A stretch of DNA of 64,000 nucleotides, from NCBI RefSeq assembly GCF_016919005.1, contig NZ_JAFFQE010000002.1, positions 620,001 through 684,000 of the forward strand, given 5' to 3'. Below are positions 37,675 through 46,647 of the stretch, piece after piece (positions within the stretch are counted from its first letter, which is position 1; every line of letters begins with the position of its first letter). Both the position numbers and the translations under genes were made by a program. The DNA comes from Desulfopila inferna. GTDB lineage: Bacteria > Desulfobacterota > Desulfobulbia > Desulfobulbales > Desulfocapsaceae. The notes beneath the pieces were generated by a model, which saw only the letters and a program-made list of their open reading frames with translations, had not been told where the DNA came from and ran no database searches.

Positions 37675-39789
37675 ATGAGTAAAGGCATAGTGGAATATTC
37701 ACTGACCAGAAGAAGGGTTTTGCAAAGCGGGGTGATCGCCGGTCTGGGTTTGATGGTTCCCTGGCGCCTCCTGCCGAAAAATGCATTTGCAACTTCTGCG
37801 GCATTGGGATTGAGCGATCCCGTGCTGCAAGAAAAATTCGTCGAACTGGCGCCGAATGCACTCCATCCAAGCTTTAAGTTTCCAGCGCAGAACGTCAACA
37901 GGGGGAAATATAAAATCACCATCGAGCAGGGGGCGCAGTTTACCGGATTGCGCACTGCACAAGGCAACCGCGTGGCTACCCCCGTGTGGGGATATGGCAG
38001 AAATGGAAGAGGAGTCGACTGGCCGGGGCGCACCTTTGAGGTGCAGAGCGGCGTTCCCATCGAAGTGAAGTGGGAAAACAAGCTCATCGGCCCCGGCGGC
38101 TTCCTGCCGCATCTGCTGCCGGTGGACACCAACCTGCATTGGTGCTATAGCCTGCACGGCTATGAGGAGTATACCATCGCCAGCGCCGGCGTTCCGATCG
38201 TCCCTCACCTGCACGGCGGTCACAGCGATTATCCGTTTGACGGTAATCCCGAATTTTTCTTCGGCCCGGCTTCGGTCCAGGGACCGCGCTGGGAGGAGAA
38301 GAAGTTTATCTACCACAATGATCAGCCCGCGGGCAATCTGTGGTATCATGACCACGCTCTGGGAATAACCAGGCTCAACGTCTATGCGGGTCTGGCGGGA
38401 TTTTACTTCATCAGGGACGAATACGACACCGGCCTGCCCAGTAATCCTTTGAGCCTGCCAGCCTATCCCTACGAGCTTGCCTACGCCATTCAGGACAGGA
38501 TGTTCTATGCCACCGGCGAGCTTTTCTATCCTGCCTATCCGGGAGAACCCTTTTATGACGACTTCATCACCGCAGAAGGAGCGATACTGCCGCCGGCTCT
38601 ATTTCCCAATGGTGGTCCGACGGCTCTGGCTGAATTTTTCGGTGACCATATGGTTGTCAACGGCAAGATCTGGCCCAAGGAAAACGTGGAGCCGCGTAAT
38701 TATCGCATGCGCTTACTGAATGGCTGCGACAGCCGCTTCATGGCCGTGCAGTTTTTTGAGGTGCCAGCTGCGGCAACCGATTTTGCAACCGCGGCAGGTC
38801 CACTGGAGTTCACCGTCATCGGCAGCGACCAGGGGCTGGCCTCCAGCCCGACAACCGTCGAAACCCTGCTGTTCGAACCGGGGGCGCGCTATGACATCAT
38901 TGTCAATTTCGCGGCAGTTACTCCCGGCAGTCGCGTTATTATGAAGAATATCGCCGGCGACGAGCCTTTTGGCGGCGCGATACCCGGTCCAATGCTCTTC
39001 GAGTACACCGACCGCATTATGGCCTTCGATGTCGTGTTGCCGTTGGATACCTCTGTGCCTGATGCCAGTCCAAATGGCATAGGATTTGGGCCTTCTGTGG
39101 GCAGCCCGACCAGGACCCGCAAGGTGGCTCTTTTCGAGGGCAGGGATGAATTCGATAGACTGCAGCCGCTGCTGGGGACGGCGGAACCGGCCACCGATTA
39201 CCAGGGATATCCCATCAACTGGCCGGATACTCCGGTATATTCCGACCCCGACATTGGATTGACAGGGCAAATGGAAGGATCCATCGGCTGGCACAGCCCA
39301 ACCACGGAAAACCCCGCGCTGAATTCGACGGAAGAGTGGGAGATCTGGAATGTCACCGGAGATGCCCACCCGATCCATCTGCACCTTGTGCATTTCGAGG
39401 TGCTTGACAGGCAGGAGATCAGCTGGGACAGCAACAGTGATGAAGATGGATTCATTCCCGAAGGATCAAGTCCAGCGAATGACGGTATATATCTGGTTAC
39501 CCAACCTGCCGTTCAGCACAACTCCGTGGCTGGGAATATGGACACGTACGGCATAGGTTTTCGAATCATCCATCCACCGTCACCTGGAGATGCGTATGGG
39601 CCTGCGGTTGATAAACCAGTAGAAATTGTGGAAAACGCACCCAAGGATATGGTGACGGCGCTGCCCGGGCAGATCACGAGGATCAAAGCCACGTTCGACA
39701 AGCCCGGACGTTACGTCTGGCACTGCCATATTCTTTCCCATGAAGATCATGAAATGATGCGTGCGCTGCACGTTGGACCTGGTGCGTAG
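37675..39789 (+). CDS. Tat-exported multicopper oxidase
   Basis: Cupredoxin-fold oxidase that couples one-electron oxidation of a substrate (metal ion, phenolic or pigment) to reduction of O2. The 704-residue protein starts with a Tat-type signal (LTRRRVLQSG, hydrophobic stretch, cleavage near NAFA). All four copper motifs are present: HLHGGHSDYP (about 178), WYHDHALG (about 222), HPIHLHLVHFEV (about 565) and HCHILSHEDHEM (about 683, with Met as the type 1 axial ligand). The length and the YGPAVDKPVE tail suggest a large bilirubin-oxidase/CotA-like or PhsA-like form. An O2-using enzyme in an otherwise anaerobe-like genome suggests an oxygen- or copper-detoxification role. Confidence 0.9.
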   Translation: MSKGIVEYSLTRRRVLQSGVIAGLGLMVPWRLLPKNAFATSAALGLSDPVLQEKFVELAPNALHPSFKFPAQNVNRGKYKITIEQGAQFTGLRTAQGNRVATPVWGYGRNGRGVDWPGRTFEVQSGVPIEVKWENKLIGPGGFLPHLLPVDTNLHWCYSLHGYEEYTIASAGVPIVPHLHGGHSDYPFDGNPEFFFGPASVQGPRWEEKKFIYHNDQPAGNLWYHDHALGITRLNVYAGLAGFYFIRDEYDTGLPSNPLSLPAYPYELAYAIQDRMFYATGELFYPAYPGEPFYDDFITAEGAILPPALFPNGGPTALAEFFGDHMVVNGKIWPKENVEPRNYRMRLLNGCDSRFMAVQFFEVPAAATDFATAAGPLEFTVIGSDQGLASSPTTVETLLFEPGARYDIIVNFAAVTPGSRVIMKNIAGDEPFGGAIPGPMLFEYTDRIMAFDVVLPLDTSVPDASPNGIGFGPSVGSPTRTRKVALFEGRDEFDRLQPLLGTAEPATDYQGYPINWPDTPVYSDPDIGLTGQMEGSIGWHSPTTENPALNSTEEWEIWNVTGDAHPIHLHLVHFEVLDRQEISWDSNSDEDGFIPEGSSPANDGIYLVTQPAVQHNSVAGNMDTYGIGFRIIHPPSPGDAYGPAVDKPVEIVENAPKDMVTALPGQITRIKATFDKPGRYVWHCHILSHEDHEMMRALHVGPGA

Positions 39790-39865
39790 CGGAAGGTCGG
39801 CTGTTTCCTCGAAATACCGAAACATGCTCGACTCAACCATCTGTCAAGCAACATGAGGTGTCATC

Positions 39866-40618
39866 ATGTCTTTCAAGCTGACAGCCTTGCAGGCTTCCCT
39901 GTTGATCACATTGTTTCTGTTTTTTTCCTTGGGCAATGTACTGCCGGCCAGTGAGAGAGGCTCGGCAGTTGCAAATGAAAGGCGGTACTCCTCTATATTT
40001 CCTGCTGCGGAGAGATCGATAACCTTGATCGGAACAGCGGTATCCCGAAATTCGGCAGATAATGTGGCCATCCTTGCAGATAAACGCAACGGAAGGCAAT
40101 TTCTTTTCCATGAAGGCAGTACCTATGATGGGATGACTATCAGGGAGATTTTGCCCGATGGCATAACATACACCAGCGCAGGGGGGGAGGGCGCGATGAA
40201 GCTTGGCCGCTCTCCCTCGCCTGCGGCCAGGGCTTTGCAGATACCTTCGCCTCAACCGGCATCAAGCTCACCGGCGGCGGTAAGGAGAGGGGAGCGGTAT
40301 CTGCACTACACCCTCAGCCGGCAAAAGGCAGCCTCTGCCCTGAGCAATCCTGAAGAGGTGGTGAAAGCGGTGGAAATTGCAGAAGGAAGGCTCTTGAACC
40401 ATAAAAAAGGCTTCAGGATCAGCTCCATCGAAACCGGCAGCGTTTTTGAAGATCTGGGTCTCCATGGTGGTGATCTGGTGTTGCAGGTGAACGGCAGGGG
40501 AGTAAGCGGGAAAGAGGGACTCAGGGATATCGTTCAAGCAATCCAGGGTGAAAGCAGCCTGGATCTCACCGTTCGACGCCGGGCTCGCACATACCAGCTA
40601 GGCGTAAGCATTCGATGA
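39866..40618 (+). CDS. Orphan GspC-like protein with HR and PDZ domains
   Basis: A 250-residue protein with an N-terminal hydrophobic segment (about 10-25) serving as signal or anchor. Residues about 45-115 match the homology region of the type II secretion protein GspC (TLIGTAVSRNSADNVAIL, LFHEGSTYDGMTIREIL), and residues about 170-250 form a PDZ domain (ISSIETGSVFEDLGLHGGDLVLQVNG). No other gsp genes are present, so it is an orphan. It lies 76 bases after the multicopper oxidase and 52 bases before a broken peroxidase gene. Function unknown. Confidence 0.75.
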   Translation: MSFKLTALQASLLITLFLFFSLGNVLPASERGSAVANERRYSSIFPAAERSITLIGTAVSRNSADNVAILADKRNGRQFLFHEGSTYDGMTIREILPDGITYTSAGGEGAMKLGRSPSPAARALQIPSPQPASSSPAAVRRGERYLHYTLSRQKAASALSNPEEVVKAVEIAEGRLLNHKKGFRISSIETGSVFEDLGLHGGDLVLQVNGRGVSGKEGLRDIVQAIQGESSLDLTVRRRARTYQLGVSIR

Positions 40619-40670
40619 CAAGAGGAATGCCGACGCATGCCTTCAGCGAGAGAGAAGAAAAGGAGGCGAA

Positions 40671-41140
40671 TATGAGAATACCTGCAAAGTCGATGATTGT
40701 GATACTTTCCATCTTTACGACAGGTTTCGTTGCGTGGTCAAATTTCCTATGGATGAGGTTATCTGGATGATGGAAGCCCAATCAATCCATTGGGGCAGGA
40801 CTGGATCGACCCTGGCCTCGGTGGATTTCTGCAAACTCGTCCTGAATGGGCCGATATGGCCGAGGAAAATATGGGCAAGCACAAGGTGCCGACCCTGCGG
40901 AATGTCGGGAAAGCTAATGGCAAAAACTTTCCGAAAGCCTATACGCACAACGGTGTATTCAAGTCATTGAAGGATGTTGTTCATTTTTACAATACAAGAG
41001 ATGTAAAAGATTGGCCGCCTCCTGAGGTCGCCGAGAATATCAACTCCGATGAACTTGGAGATCTGGGTTTAACCGATGAAGAAGAGGATGCCATCGTCGC
41101 TTTTATGATGACTCTCTCGGACGGCTACCTGCCAAGGTGA
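40671..41140 (+). pseudogene. Decayed di-haem cytochrome c peroxidase/MauG-like gene
   Basis: The 5' end has a strong ribosome site (AAGGAGG) and a signal-peptide-like start MRIPAKSMIVILSIF that meets a stop at about 40770. In another frame, from about 40775, the sequence continues GSPINPLGQDWIDPGLGGFL, KVPTLRNV and KAYTHNGVFKSLKDVVHFYNTRD to a normal C-terminus, the last third of a bacterial cytochrome c peroxidase. Both CXXCH haem sites and the intervening catalytic region are missing, so an internal deletion with frameshift has occurred. A TTG at 40790 could start a 116-residue fragment, but it would have no haem. A terminator follows. Confidence 0.8.
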
Positions 41141-41567
41141 CCGTTTGGTTCCGCAATTCCCGGGCAAAGGCGGGTGAGATGCCTGCCTTTGGTTGTTTTT
41201 AGCTTTTGCTTATTCCGCAAATGTTTCGGCCTGTGAACGCTATTTAAATTATATCACTACCAATCTGATAAAAGGCAGAGCATCCACTTTTAAAACAGCA
41301 AATGCTGTTCAAGCAAACTGAGCCTCACCTGAATGTTCCACCAAAATAACGCCTTAACAAATACCCAAACTCTCATGGGACCTGTGAGAAAAACCCTAAA
41401 ATACGAAAAACGTGATGCAGAGTTGATTTTCGAAAGAGATCAAGATCCTGCAGCCAGGCGACGGTACTCACGATGATTGGCTATTTTGTAAAATGATGAT
41501 ATATGCTATTCCAGGTTTTAGAGACAATATCGTGTTTGAAAAACGTAAAGAAAGATAAGGAGTGAAA
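41141..41567. other. Intergenic region after the peroxidase remnant
   Basis: About 430 bases. It contains a terminator hairpin (41165-41200) and, at the right end, the AAGGAG ribosome site of the YjbQ gene; otherwise no gene or repeat was seen. Confidence 0.5.
41165..41200 (+). terminator. Rho-independent terminator
   Basis: CAAAGGCGGG (41165-41174) pairs with CCTGCCTTTG (41182-41191, one G-T pair), 7-base loop, then GTTGTTTTT. It ends the block running from the multicopper oxidase to the broken peroxidase. Confidence 0.75.
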
Positions 41568-41984
41568 ATGAAGAGCTACAGAAAGGAATTATGGTTTGAA
41601 GTCCCTTCAAGGCGCGGCTTCATAAATATCACCTCCACTGTCGATGAATGCCTGCGAAAGAGCGGTATCCAGGAAGGCCTGGTGCTGGTCAACGCCATGC
41701 ACATCACCGCCAGTGTTTTTATAAATGACGATGAATCCGGCCTGCACCACGACTATGAGATGTGGCTGGAGAAACTCGCGCCGCATGCCCCTGTGGATCA
41801 ATATCGCCATAACGGTTACGAAGATAACGCCGATGCCCATATGAAGCGGCAGATAATGGGCCGGGAGGTTGTCGTTGCCGTAACCGAGGGGCAGCTTGAC
41901 TTCGGTACCTGGGAAAGGATTTTTTACGGAGAGTTCGACGGTCGCCGTAAAAAGAGGGTGCTGGTGAAGATTATAGGTGAGTAA
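41568..41984 (+). CDS. YjbQ/UPF0047 family protein
   Basis: Small conserved protein of the YjbQ family, some members of which show weak thiamine-phosphate synthase activity; true role uncertain. The ATG at 41568 has an AAGGAG site 5 bases before it and gives 138 residues; a GTG two codons upstream overlaps that site. Family motifs include [28 protein letters not shown], the [14 protein letters not shown] metal-site segment and [13 protein letters not shown] near the end. Confidence 0.9.
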   Translation: MKSYRKELWFEVPSRRGFINITSTVDECLRKSGIQEGLVLVNAMHITASVFINDDESGLHHDYEMWLEKLAPHAPVDQYRHNGYEDNADAHMKRQIMGREVVVAVTEGQLDFGTWERIFYGEFDGRRKKRVLVKIIGE

Positions 41985-42172
41985 TAGCGGTGAATTTTGG
42001 CCGGGGCGGGAGGGAGTTGCTTAGACGAAATGGACTGAACAAATGAACAGTAGAGGGCGGCATCAAAATAGGAGCCCTCTCGGTGGTTCATGGTTTTAAG
42101 GACCAGTTGTGAAATAGAAAGAGTGTCTCACAGATCTAAGCCACTGACGAGGACTCCTGTCTTTATTATGTA

Positions 42173-42226
42173 TCACATTTTCACCGAAATCCAGTAAAAG
42201 GTTGCAGGCAAGGTGAGAAAATGTGA
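42173..42226. repeat. Inverted repeat downstream of the transglycosylase gene
   Basis: TCACATTTTCACC (42173-42185) faces GGTGAGAAAATGTGA (42212-42226), pairing with a two-base bulge and a 26-base loop. Placed after the leftward lytic transglycosylase, it may end its transcript, though no T-tract follows. Confidence 0.4.
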
Positions 42227-42268
42227 AGTAGCCAATTTAATTTTTCGCCTTGCCGACGAATCGAACCT

Positions 42269-44134
42269 TCACCTGCCGATAAGACATTTACTTACCTTGT
42301 TGATTTCTCCCGCAAGTACCCAGCTGTATTTTTCCCAGAAGAGTAGATCGCTGTCATACAGCTTCTCGGTTTCCAGACGCTTGAGGAACTTGCCGTGTTG
42401 CGAAGGGCCGCCGTTATACATGGCGTAGACCAGCCGGGCCAGGGTGTTATCGTCGAGTGTCCGGCCGGCCTCAGGGTCCCGCAAGGCATATTTGGTCAGA
42501 TAATGCGCGGCGATTTCACTTCCGGCAATGGCATTATAGCTGATATCCCAGCGCAGCCGATTCTGCTCGTAGAGGCCGCGCCACACCCGTTCGTTAATCT
42601 GCATCACCCCGACTGAACTCTGGTTATAGGAGAGCAGGTAGGTGAGCTGATCTCCCTTGACCACAAACTGGCGAAAGCAGCTCTCCTGCCAGGCCATGGC
42701 GGGTATAAGATTACGGAACATTGCCTGGTTGTCCTCGGGCACCTTGCCCTGTGCAATTACGGATTCGGAGGAGGAAACCAGCACATTTTCGACACGCTTG
42801 AGGTAATCGCCGACATCGGATTCAGGGACCTTCCATTGCATGATATCCTTGAATGACGGCAGAGGTTGAGCCGCGTAAGCGGCGGAAATACCAAAAGCCT
42901 CAAAAATCCGGTGGAGCATGGAACTGCTTTTTTTTTCTTCAGGAGGCTTTGGCGAGGCGTCCTGCGGTCCAAGTTGAAACAGTTTTTGAAGATCGGGATT
43001 TATTTCCGATTGGTAGTGGAGCAGTGCCGGATCGGCGTGCAGCATCCCAACCAGTCTGACCAGTCCGGGCGTGCTGATTTCAAGGCCCATTGTCGGCCCA
43101 ATACGGTCGAAGATCAGCAGGGCATCGGCGGATGCAACAAAGGCGAGATAACCCAGGGCCTTCGATACTTCGGTGTGGCCCAGAACATGCTTTCTGAAAA
43201 GAGGCGAAAGCTGCTGCCAAACACTGACAAACTGCTGCCGGACAATATCATGGGGAATGGTTCTATCGGACAGCTCAGTGACGAAACGATAGCGGGTGTC
43301 CAGCAGAACATTGGTCAGTATCCGTTTTTCTTCCAGTGTCAGTACGTTTTGCGAAAGAGTGGTTATCAGATATACCAGAAGTCCATCCCATTCTTCCCAG
43401 AGAGCAACCGTTCTCTCGAGTTCTTCATTTTCCAAACGGGCCTGTTCCTGTTTCTCATCCGGGTCGTAAATAGAGGCCACATCCGTAAGGATCGGCAGAT
43501 GCATTGAAGCCGCCTGTACCTCGATCTTTCCCGGACGCATTGAAGCCAGCATACCCTCGGCCTGTCTCCGCTTTTCCTGCGGGAAGAGAGGCAGAAGAAA
43601 GTTTTTCACATCGGCGACGGGCGGCATAAGATTTATGCGTATCCCGGAGATATAGGACCAGATATGGGGTTTAATAAGATCCCAGAGCACATCCGTAATC
43701 CGGGCCGGCTGCCGGTCTGCCCCTAGCAACCGTGATCCCACGGTGGTAAAAGACAATTGCCAGGTGTCCGGGCTAAGGAAAGGCTGCTCATAGAGAACAA
43801 GATGACCCTGCCATTCCAGCGGCGTAAAGCATCTGCCTCCAAGAGGAGTGCCTGCCCTGGCGTTCACCTGTATATCCAGCTTGATTCTGCCGTTTTCCTC
43901 GGAAACCTGGGGGGCAGATAAAGCAAGATAGATGCAGCCGTTTCCTTCATTGATAAGGGTGGCGGATTCGTTGTTTTCCTGAAAGGCATGATTTACCAGG
44001 AGCTTGCGGAGCAATGGATAATCAATGGTGATCGGCAGGGTCACTGTCTGCAGTGCGGCCTCGCTGACGCCGCTGTAAATAAAAGTAATCGCCAGGGCCA
44101 GTAAAAGAATGGTTTTTTTGATCATTGCAGTCAC
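42269..44134 (-). CDS. Exported lytic transglycosylase (SLT domain) with long N-terminal region
   Basis: Cleaves the MurNAc-GlcNAc bond of peptidoglycan. The 621-residue protein has a signal peptide (MIKKTILLLALAITFIYSGVSEA, from the second Met at 44125). About 400 residues without a recognised family follow, then a C-terminal SLT/goose-lysozyme-like domain (about 465-600): catalytic Glu in MAWQESCFRQF, SSVGVMQINERVW, and YAMYNGGPSQHGKF. The N-terminal region probably positions the enzyme; it contains a long alpha-helical part around 220-330. Neighbouring genes do not suggest a secretion system. Confidence 0.87.
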   Translation of the reverse strand: MTAMIKKTILLLALAITFIYSGVSEAALQTVTLPITIDYPLLRKLLVNHAFQENNESATLINEGNGCIYLALSAPQVSEENGRIKLDIQVNARAGTPLGGRCFTPLEWQGHLVLYEQPFLSPDTWQLSFTTVGSRLLGADRQPARITDVLWDLIKPHIWSYISGIRINLMPPVADVKNFLLPLFPQEKRRQAEGMLASMRPGKIEVQAASMHLPILTDVASIYDPDEKQEQARLENEELERTVALWEEWDGLLVYLITTLSQNVLTLEEKRILTNVLLDTRYRFVTELSDRTIPHDIVRQQFVSVWQQLSPLFRKHVLGHTEVSKALGYLAFVASADALLIFDRIGPTMGLEISTPGLVRLVGMLHADPALLHYQSEINPDLQKLFQLGPQDASPKPPEEKKSSSMLHRIFEAFGISAAYAAQPLPSFKDIMQWKVPESDVGDYLKRVENVLVSSSESVIAQGKVPEDNQAMFRNLIPAMAWQESCFRQFVVKGDQLTYLLSYNQSSVGVMQINERVWRGLYEQNRLRWDISYNAIAGSEIAAHYLTKYALRDPEAGRTLDDNTLARLVYAMYNGGPSQHGKFLKRLETEKLYDSDLLFWEKYSWVLAGEINKVSKCLIGR

Positions 44135-44226
44135 TATGGGTGTATTCCGGTAAACGGGAAGATAATTTTTTCCCTTCTGGTCATACGAAACGTATCGCGA
44201 AACCGACCAAATCGTGAGTATGAATT

Positions 44227-44559
44227 TTAATTCATCATTGCCCTTGTAGCTTCATTTTTCACTGCTGCAAGCAGTTCTTTTGCTTTTGCTATTTCATCGT
44301 CCAGCCTTTGTACTTCTACCATTGCCGTTTCGATTTCAGAACCGGGTATCCATGATTGCACGGTTTCCACCTCATCAAGGTTTTCACTGACAATGTCTGC
44401 TGTCTTTCCCTCAATGATGTTGAATCTATGGTGGCAATATTGTCCGTTCTGGCTGGTGGGACAGGTGCAGTGTGTTGCAATAGTTGAATCGGAATTTCTT
44501 ATAAATTCGACCAGGTAGGGCATTTCGGTTGATCCTTGGACCAAAAACTGTATTTTCAT
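44227..44559 (-). CDS. Small SWIM-type zinc-motif protein
   Basis: A 110-residue protein of unknown function. Residues about 31-44 carry CTCPTSQNGQYCHH, fitting the SWIM zinc pattern CxC-x(n)-CxH (n=8), a nucleic-acid or protein-binding motif usually found in larger proteins. The preceding strand YLVEFIRNSDSTIATHCTC is typical of SWIM proteins. The C-terminal third is predicted helical (VQRLDDEIAKAKELLAAVK), possibly a dimerising coiled coil. It is isolated from neighbours by about 90 and 290 bases. Confidence 0.7.
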   Translation of the reverse strand: MKIQFLVQGSTEMPYLVEFIRNSDSTIATHCTCPTSQNGQYCHHRFNIIEGKTADIVSENLDEVETVQSWIPGSEIETAMVEVQRLDDEIAKAKELLAAVKNEATRAMMN

Positions 44560-44842
44560 TTTTTGTTAATGTGTTGGAAATTCATAACAAACGATGTCTT
44601 ATCTTAAGAAGCGCTCCTTCGCTGACTGCATATATGGGACATCCATTCTGATGATTCATACAGGATATTGTTTGTCCATGCAATGACAGGTTGAGTGGCT
44701 GTGATGTTGTCGGATGGGAGAACGCTGTGCTGCAAAACAGACCGCATTGAGGAAAGAACAGAAATATTTGAGGACGTTACAGATTGTTTGACTTCCTTCT
44801 TTCAGAAGAATACATGAGGCCCTCATGGCCCCTCAAAGCAAA
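44560..44842. other. Intergenic region before the tRNA-Glu terminator
   Basis: About 280 bases, up to the tRNA terminator, in which I see no gene, RNA or repeat. It should contain the promoter of the leftward SWIM-protein gene, but no clear hexamers stand out. Confidence 0.4.
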
Positions 44843-44875
44843 ACAGGCACTTAACGAAAACCGTTAAGTGCCTGT
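44843..44875 (-). terminator. Terminator of the tRNA-Lys/tRNA-Glu transcript
   Basis: Reading leftward: perfect 14-base stem ACAGGCACTTAACG / CGTTAAGTGCCTGT with a 5-base loop, then TTTGCTTT. It lies 7 bases beyond the tRNA-Glu CCA end. Confidence 0.85.
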
Positions 44876-44881
44876 ATATAC

Positions 44882-44959
44882 TGGCGTCCCCAAGGGGATT
44901 TGAACCCCTGTTGCCGGCGTGAAAGGCCGGTGTCCTGGACCTGACTAGACGATGGGGAC
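44882..44959 (-). tRNA. tRNA-Glu (anticodon TTC)
   Basis: Reverse-strand tRNA with encoded CCA. Acceptor GTCCCCA pairs with TGGGGAC, anticodon loop CTTTCAC between CCGGC and GCCGG, T-loop GGTTCAAATCC. Confidence 0.96.
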
Positions 44960-44972
44960 CGGGATCTTTTTC

Positions 44973-45048
44973 TGGTGGGTCGTGTTGGACTCGAACCAAC
45001 GACTCTCTGCTTAAAAGGCAGATACTCTACCGACTGAGTTAACGACCC
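44973..45048 (-). tRNA. tRNA-Lys (anticodon TTT)
   Basis: Reverse-strand 76-base tRNA with encoded CCA. Acceptor GGGTCGT pairs with ACGACCC, anticodon loop CTTTTAA, T-loop GGTTCGAGTCC. It precedes tRNA-Glu on the same transcript. Confidence 0.96.
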
Positions 45049-45060
45049 ATGAGGGAATGC

Positions 45061-45089
45061 TATATACAAATATGTCGAAAAACTGTCAA
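45061..45089 (-). promoter_or_regulatory. Promoter of the tRNA-Lys/tRNA-Glu operon
   Basis: Reading leftward: TTGACA (45084-45089), 17 bases, TATATA (45061-45066), ending 13 bases from the tRNA-Lys 5' end. Near-consensus sigma-70. Confidence 0.8.
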
Positions 45090-45415
45090 GCGAAAAAAAA
45101 CACCTTTATAATTTTTATCACTCGCACAAATCATAGTCAAGCGGTTATGCCAAAAGAAAGAAGATAGATAATGGTCTCTTCGGCAGAGGTCAGCTTAGTG
45201 TTTCAGAGAGCTTAATTTTATGTATTTTCAATACTATATTGTTCATCAAGATGCTTGGGCCTCCGGGGACTGCGGGAGATCGAACTTTTTACGCGTCTTT
45301 CAAAGAAGGAAAAACGTTGTCGCAGTGTTTCTCTAATGATAGGATGCAGTTTTCAATTTTCCCGGACCACTATGCAGTGTGGTCTTTCATAAACAGATGA
45401 CCATGAGGGACGGAG
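45090..45415. other. Intergenic region before the RdgC-like pair
   Basis: About 325 bases between the leftward tRNA promoter and the RdgC-like gene. No gene, RNA or repeat seen; the right end has a GAGGGACGGAG ribosome site. Confidence 0.45.
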
Positions 45416-46021
45416 ATGGGTTTTATTAACGGTTCGGCAAGTTTTGTCCGTTTCAGCGTCGAAGGTGAACTTCCGGAAAATGTCTGGGACTTCATAGCGG
45501 AGAGGGTAGCGGCCTTCTCCTTCCAGGATATAGACGATACCTATGACGAGTTTTCGATCGGCTGGGTTTCGGTGATGAATATGTTTGATTCCGATTTCGA
45601 ATACGCCTCCTATGCCAATGGCGACTATGTGACGCTGACCCTGAGAATGGACGAGCGCAAGGTTTCGCCGGCGATACTGAAGAAATTTTGTGCCAAGGAG
45701 GAGGAGCGTATTAAGAAGGAACGCCAGCTTCCCAAGATCGGCAAGGCCATGAAGATGGAGATCAAGGAGCGGATGAACACCGAACTGATGCGCAGATCGG
45801 TGCCGGTTCCCTCAATATTTGATTTGTGCTGGGATCTCTCCAACGGTACCCTGCTCTTTTTCTCCACCAACAAAAAAGTGCATGCCCAGCTCGAGGATTT
45901 CTTTAAGGAGACCTTCGGCCTTTTGATCATGCAGCAGATTCCGTATATTACCGCCGAACATCTTCTTACTGAAGAAGAGGGATACCGGCTTGCCGGCATT
46001 GGCCCGGAAATTCTGGTTTAA
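45416..46021 (+). CDS. RdgC-like protein, N-terminal part
   Basis: RdgC is a ring-forming DNA-binding protein that modulates recombination. This 201-residue protein matches the first two-thirds of RdgC in layout: an N-terminal strand region (SASFVRFSVEG), the FSIGWVSV segment, the YVTLTLRMDERKVSPAIL strand-helix, the highly charged helix EERIKKERQLPKIGKAMKMEIKERM, and SIFDLCWDLSNGTLLFFS followed by AQLEDFFKETFGL. RdgC is normally about 300 residues, and here the C-terminal third is absent; the next gene may supply it. The assignment rests on pattern, not on alignment. Confidence 0.65.
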   Translation: MGFINGSASFVRFSVEGELPENVWDFIAERVAAFSFQDIDDTYDEFSIGWVSVMNMFDSDFEYASYANGDYVTLTLRMDERKVSPAILKKFCAKEEERIKKERQLPKIGKAMKMEIKERMNTELMRRSVPVPSIFDLCWDLSNGTLLFFSTNKKVHAQLEDFFKETFGLLIMQQIPYITAEHLLTEEEGYRLAGIGPEILV

Positions 46022-46047
46022 CATTAATCAAGGTAATGTGAAAAATA

Positions 46048-46599
46048 ATGGATTTAGTAGATTTAATAGCGGAAAAACGATTTCTTGGACAGGAATTTCT
46101 CACCTGGTTGTGGTGGAAGAGCGAGGAAAGAGGAGGGAGCATCCTCCTGCCCGAGCATGGCGATATCACCGTGGCTTTCGAGAAGCATATGCTTCTCGAA
46201 TACGGGGAGGGCGAAACCAACGAGAAGCTTATTTGCAGTGGACTGCAGACCGAGCTGCAGGAGGCGCGCACCGGCCTGCAGATGGGTAAGAAACTGGAGC
46301 AGGCCCGTATACAGCTGGTATCTGCGGAGCAGGAATACAATTTTACCCTGGCGGCGGCGATGATGGAATTTCGCAACGTCAAGCTCCCCAAGACCGCAGG
46401 AACGGAGGCGGGGGCTCCGAACAATCCGGAGGAAACCGAGGGCATGATTCTGGAAAGGATTTATCTTTTTGAGGAGCTCGTCCAGCTTGTCAACAAACTT
46501 TTTCATCTCTTCCTCAAGGTGCGGGTGAGCGAAGACTGGCTGGAAGAGCGGGAAAAAGTTCGGACCTGGGTGAGCAATTCGTTGAGAACCGCCCATTGA
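46048..46599 (+). CDS. Conserved protein paired with the RdgC-like gene (possible RdgC C-terminal part)
   Basis: A 183-residue protein 26 bases after the RdgC-like gene. It has LTWLWWKSEERGG near the N-terminus, a strand segment DITVAFEKHMLLEYG, then LQMGKKLEQARIQLV and a MMEFRNVKLP segment whose order resembles the C-terminal third of RdgC (AGK-V-L-L followed by a K-LKF-D element). An extra 60-residue charged, helical tail (from about 125) follows. If correct, the pair is a split RdgC. On its own it has no catalytic motif that I recognise. Confidence 0.6.
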   Translation: MDLVDLIAEKRFLGQEFLTWLWWKSEERGGSILLPEHGDITVAFEKHMLLEYGEGETNEKLICSGLQTELQEARTGLQMGKKLEQARIQLVSAEQEYNFTLAAAMMEFRNVKLPKTAGTEAGAPNNPEETEGMILERIYLFEELVQLVNKLFHLFLKVRVSEDWLEEREKVRTWVSNSLRTAH

Positions 46600-46647
46600 A
46601 TGTGTTATTAGAACAACAGGGCCAGAGAAAAAAGTACAGGATGAAAC

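Noticed and set aside
37428-37682. 84-codon + frame before the multicopper oxidase
   Set aside because: No ribosome site or family resemblance, and it runs into the oxidase start.
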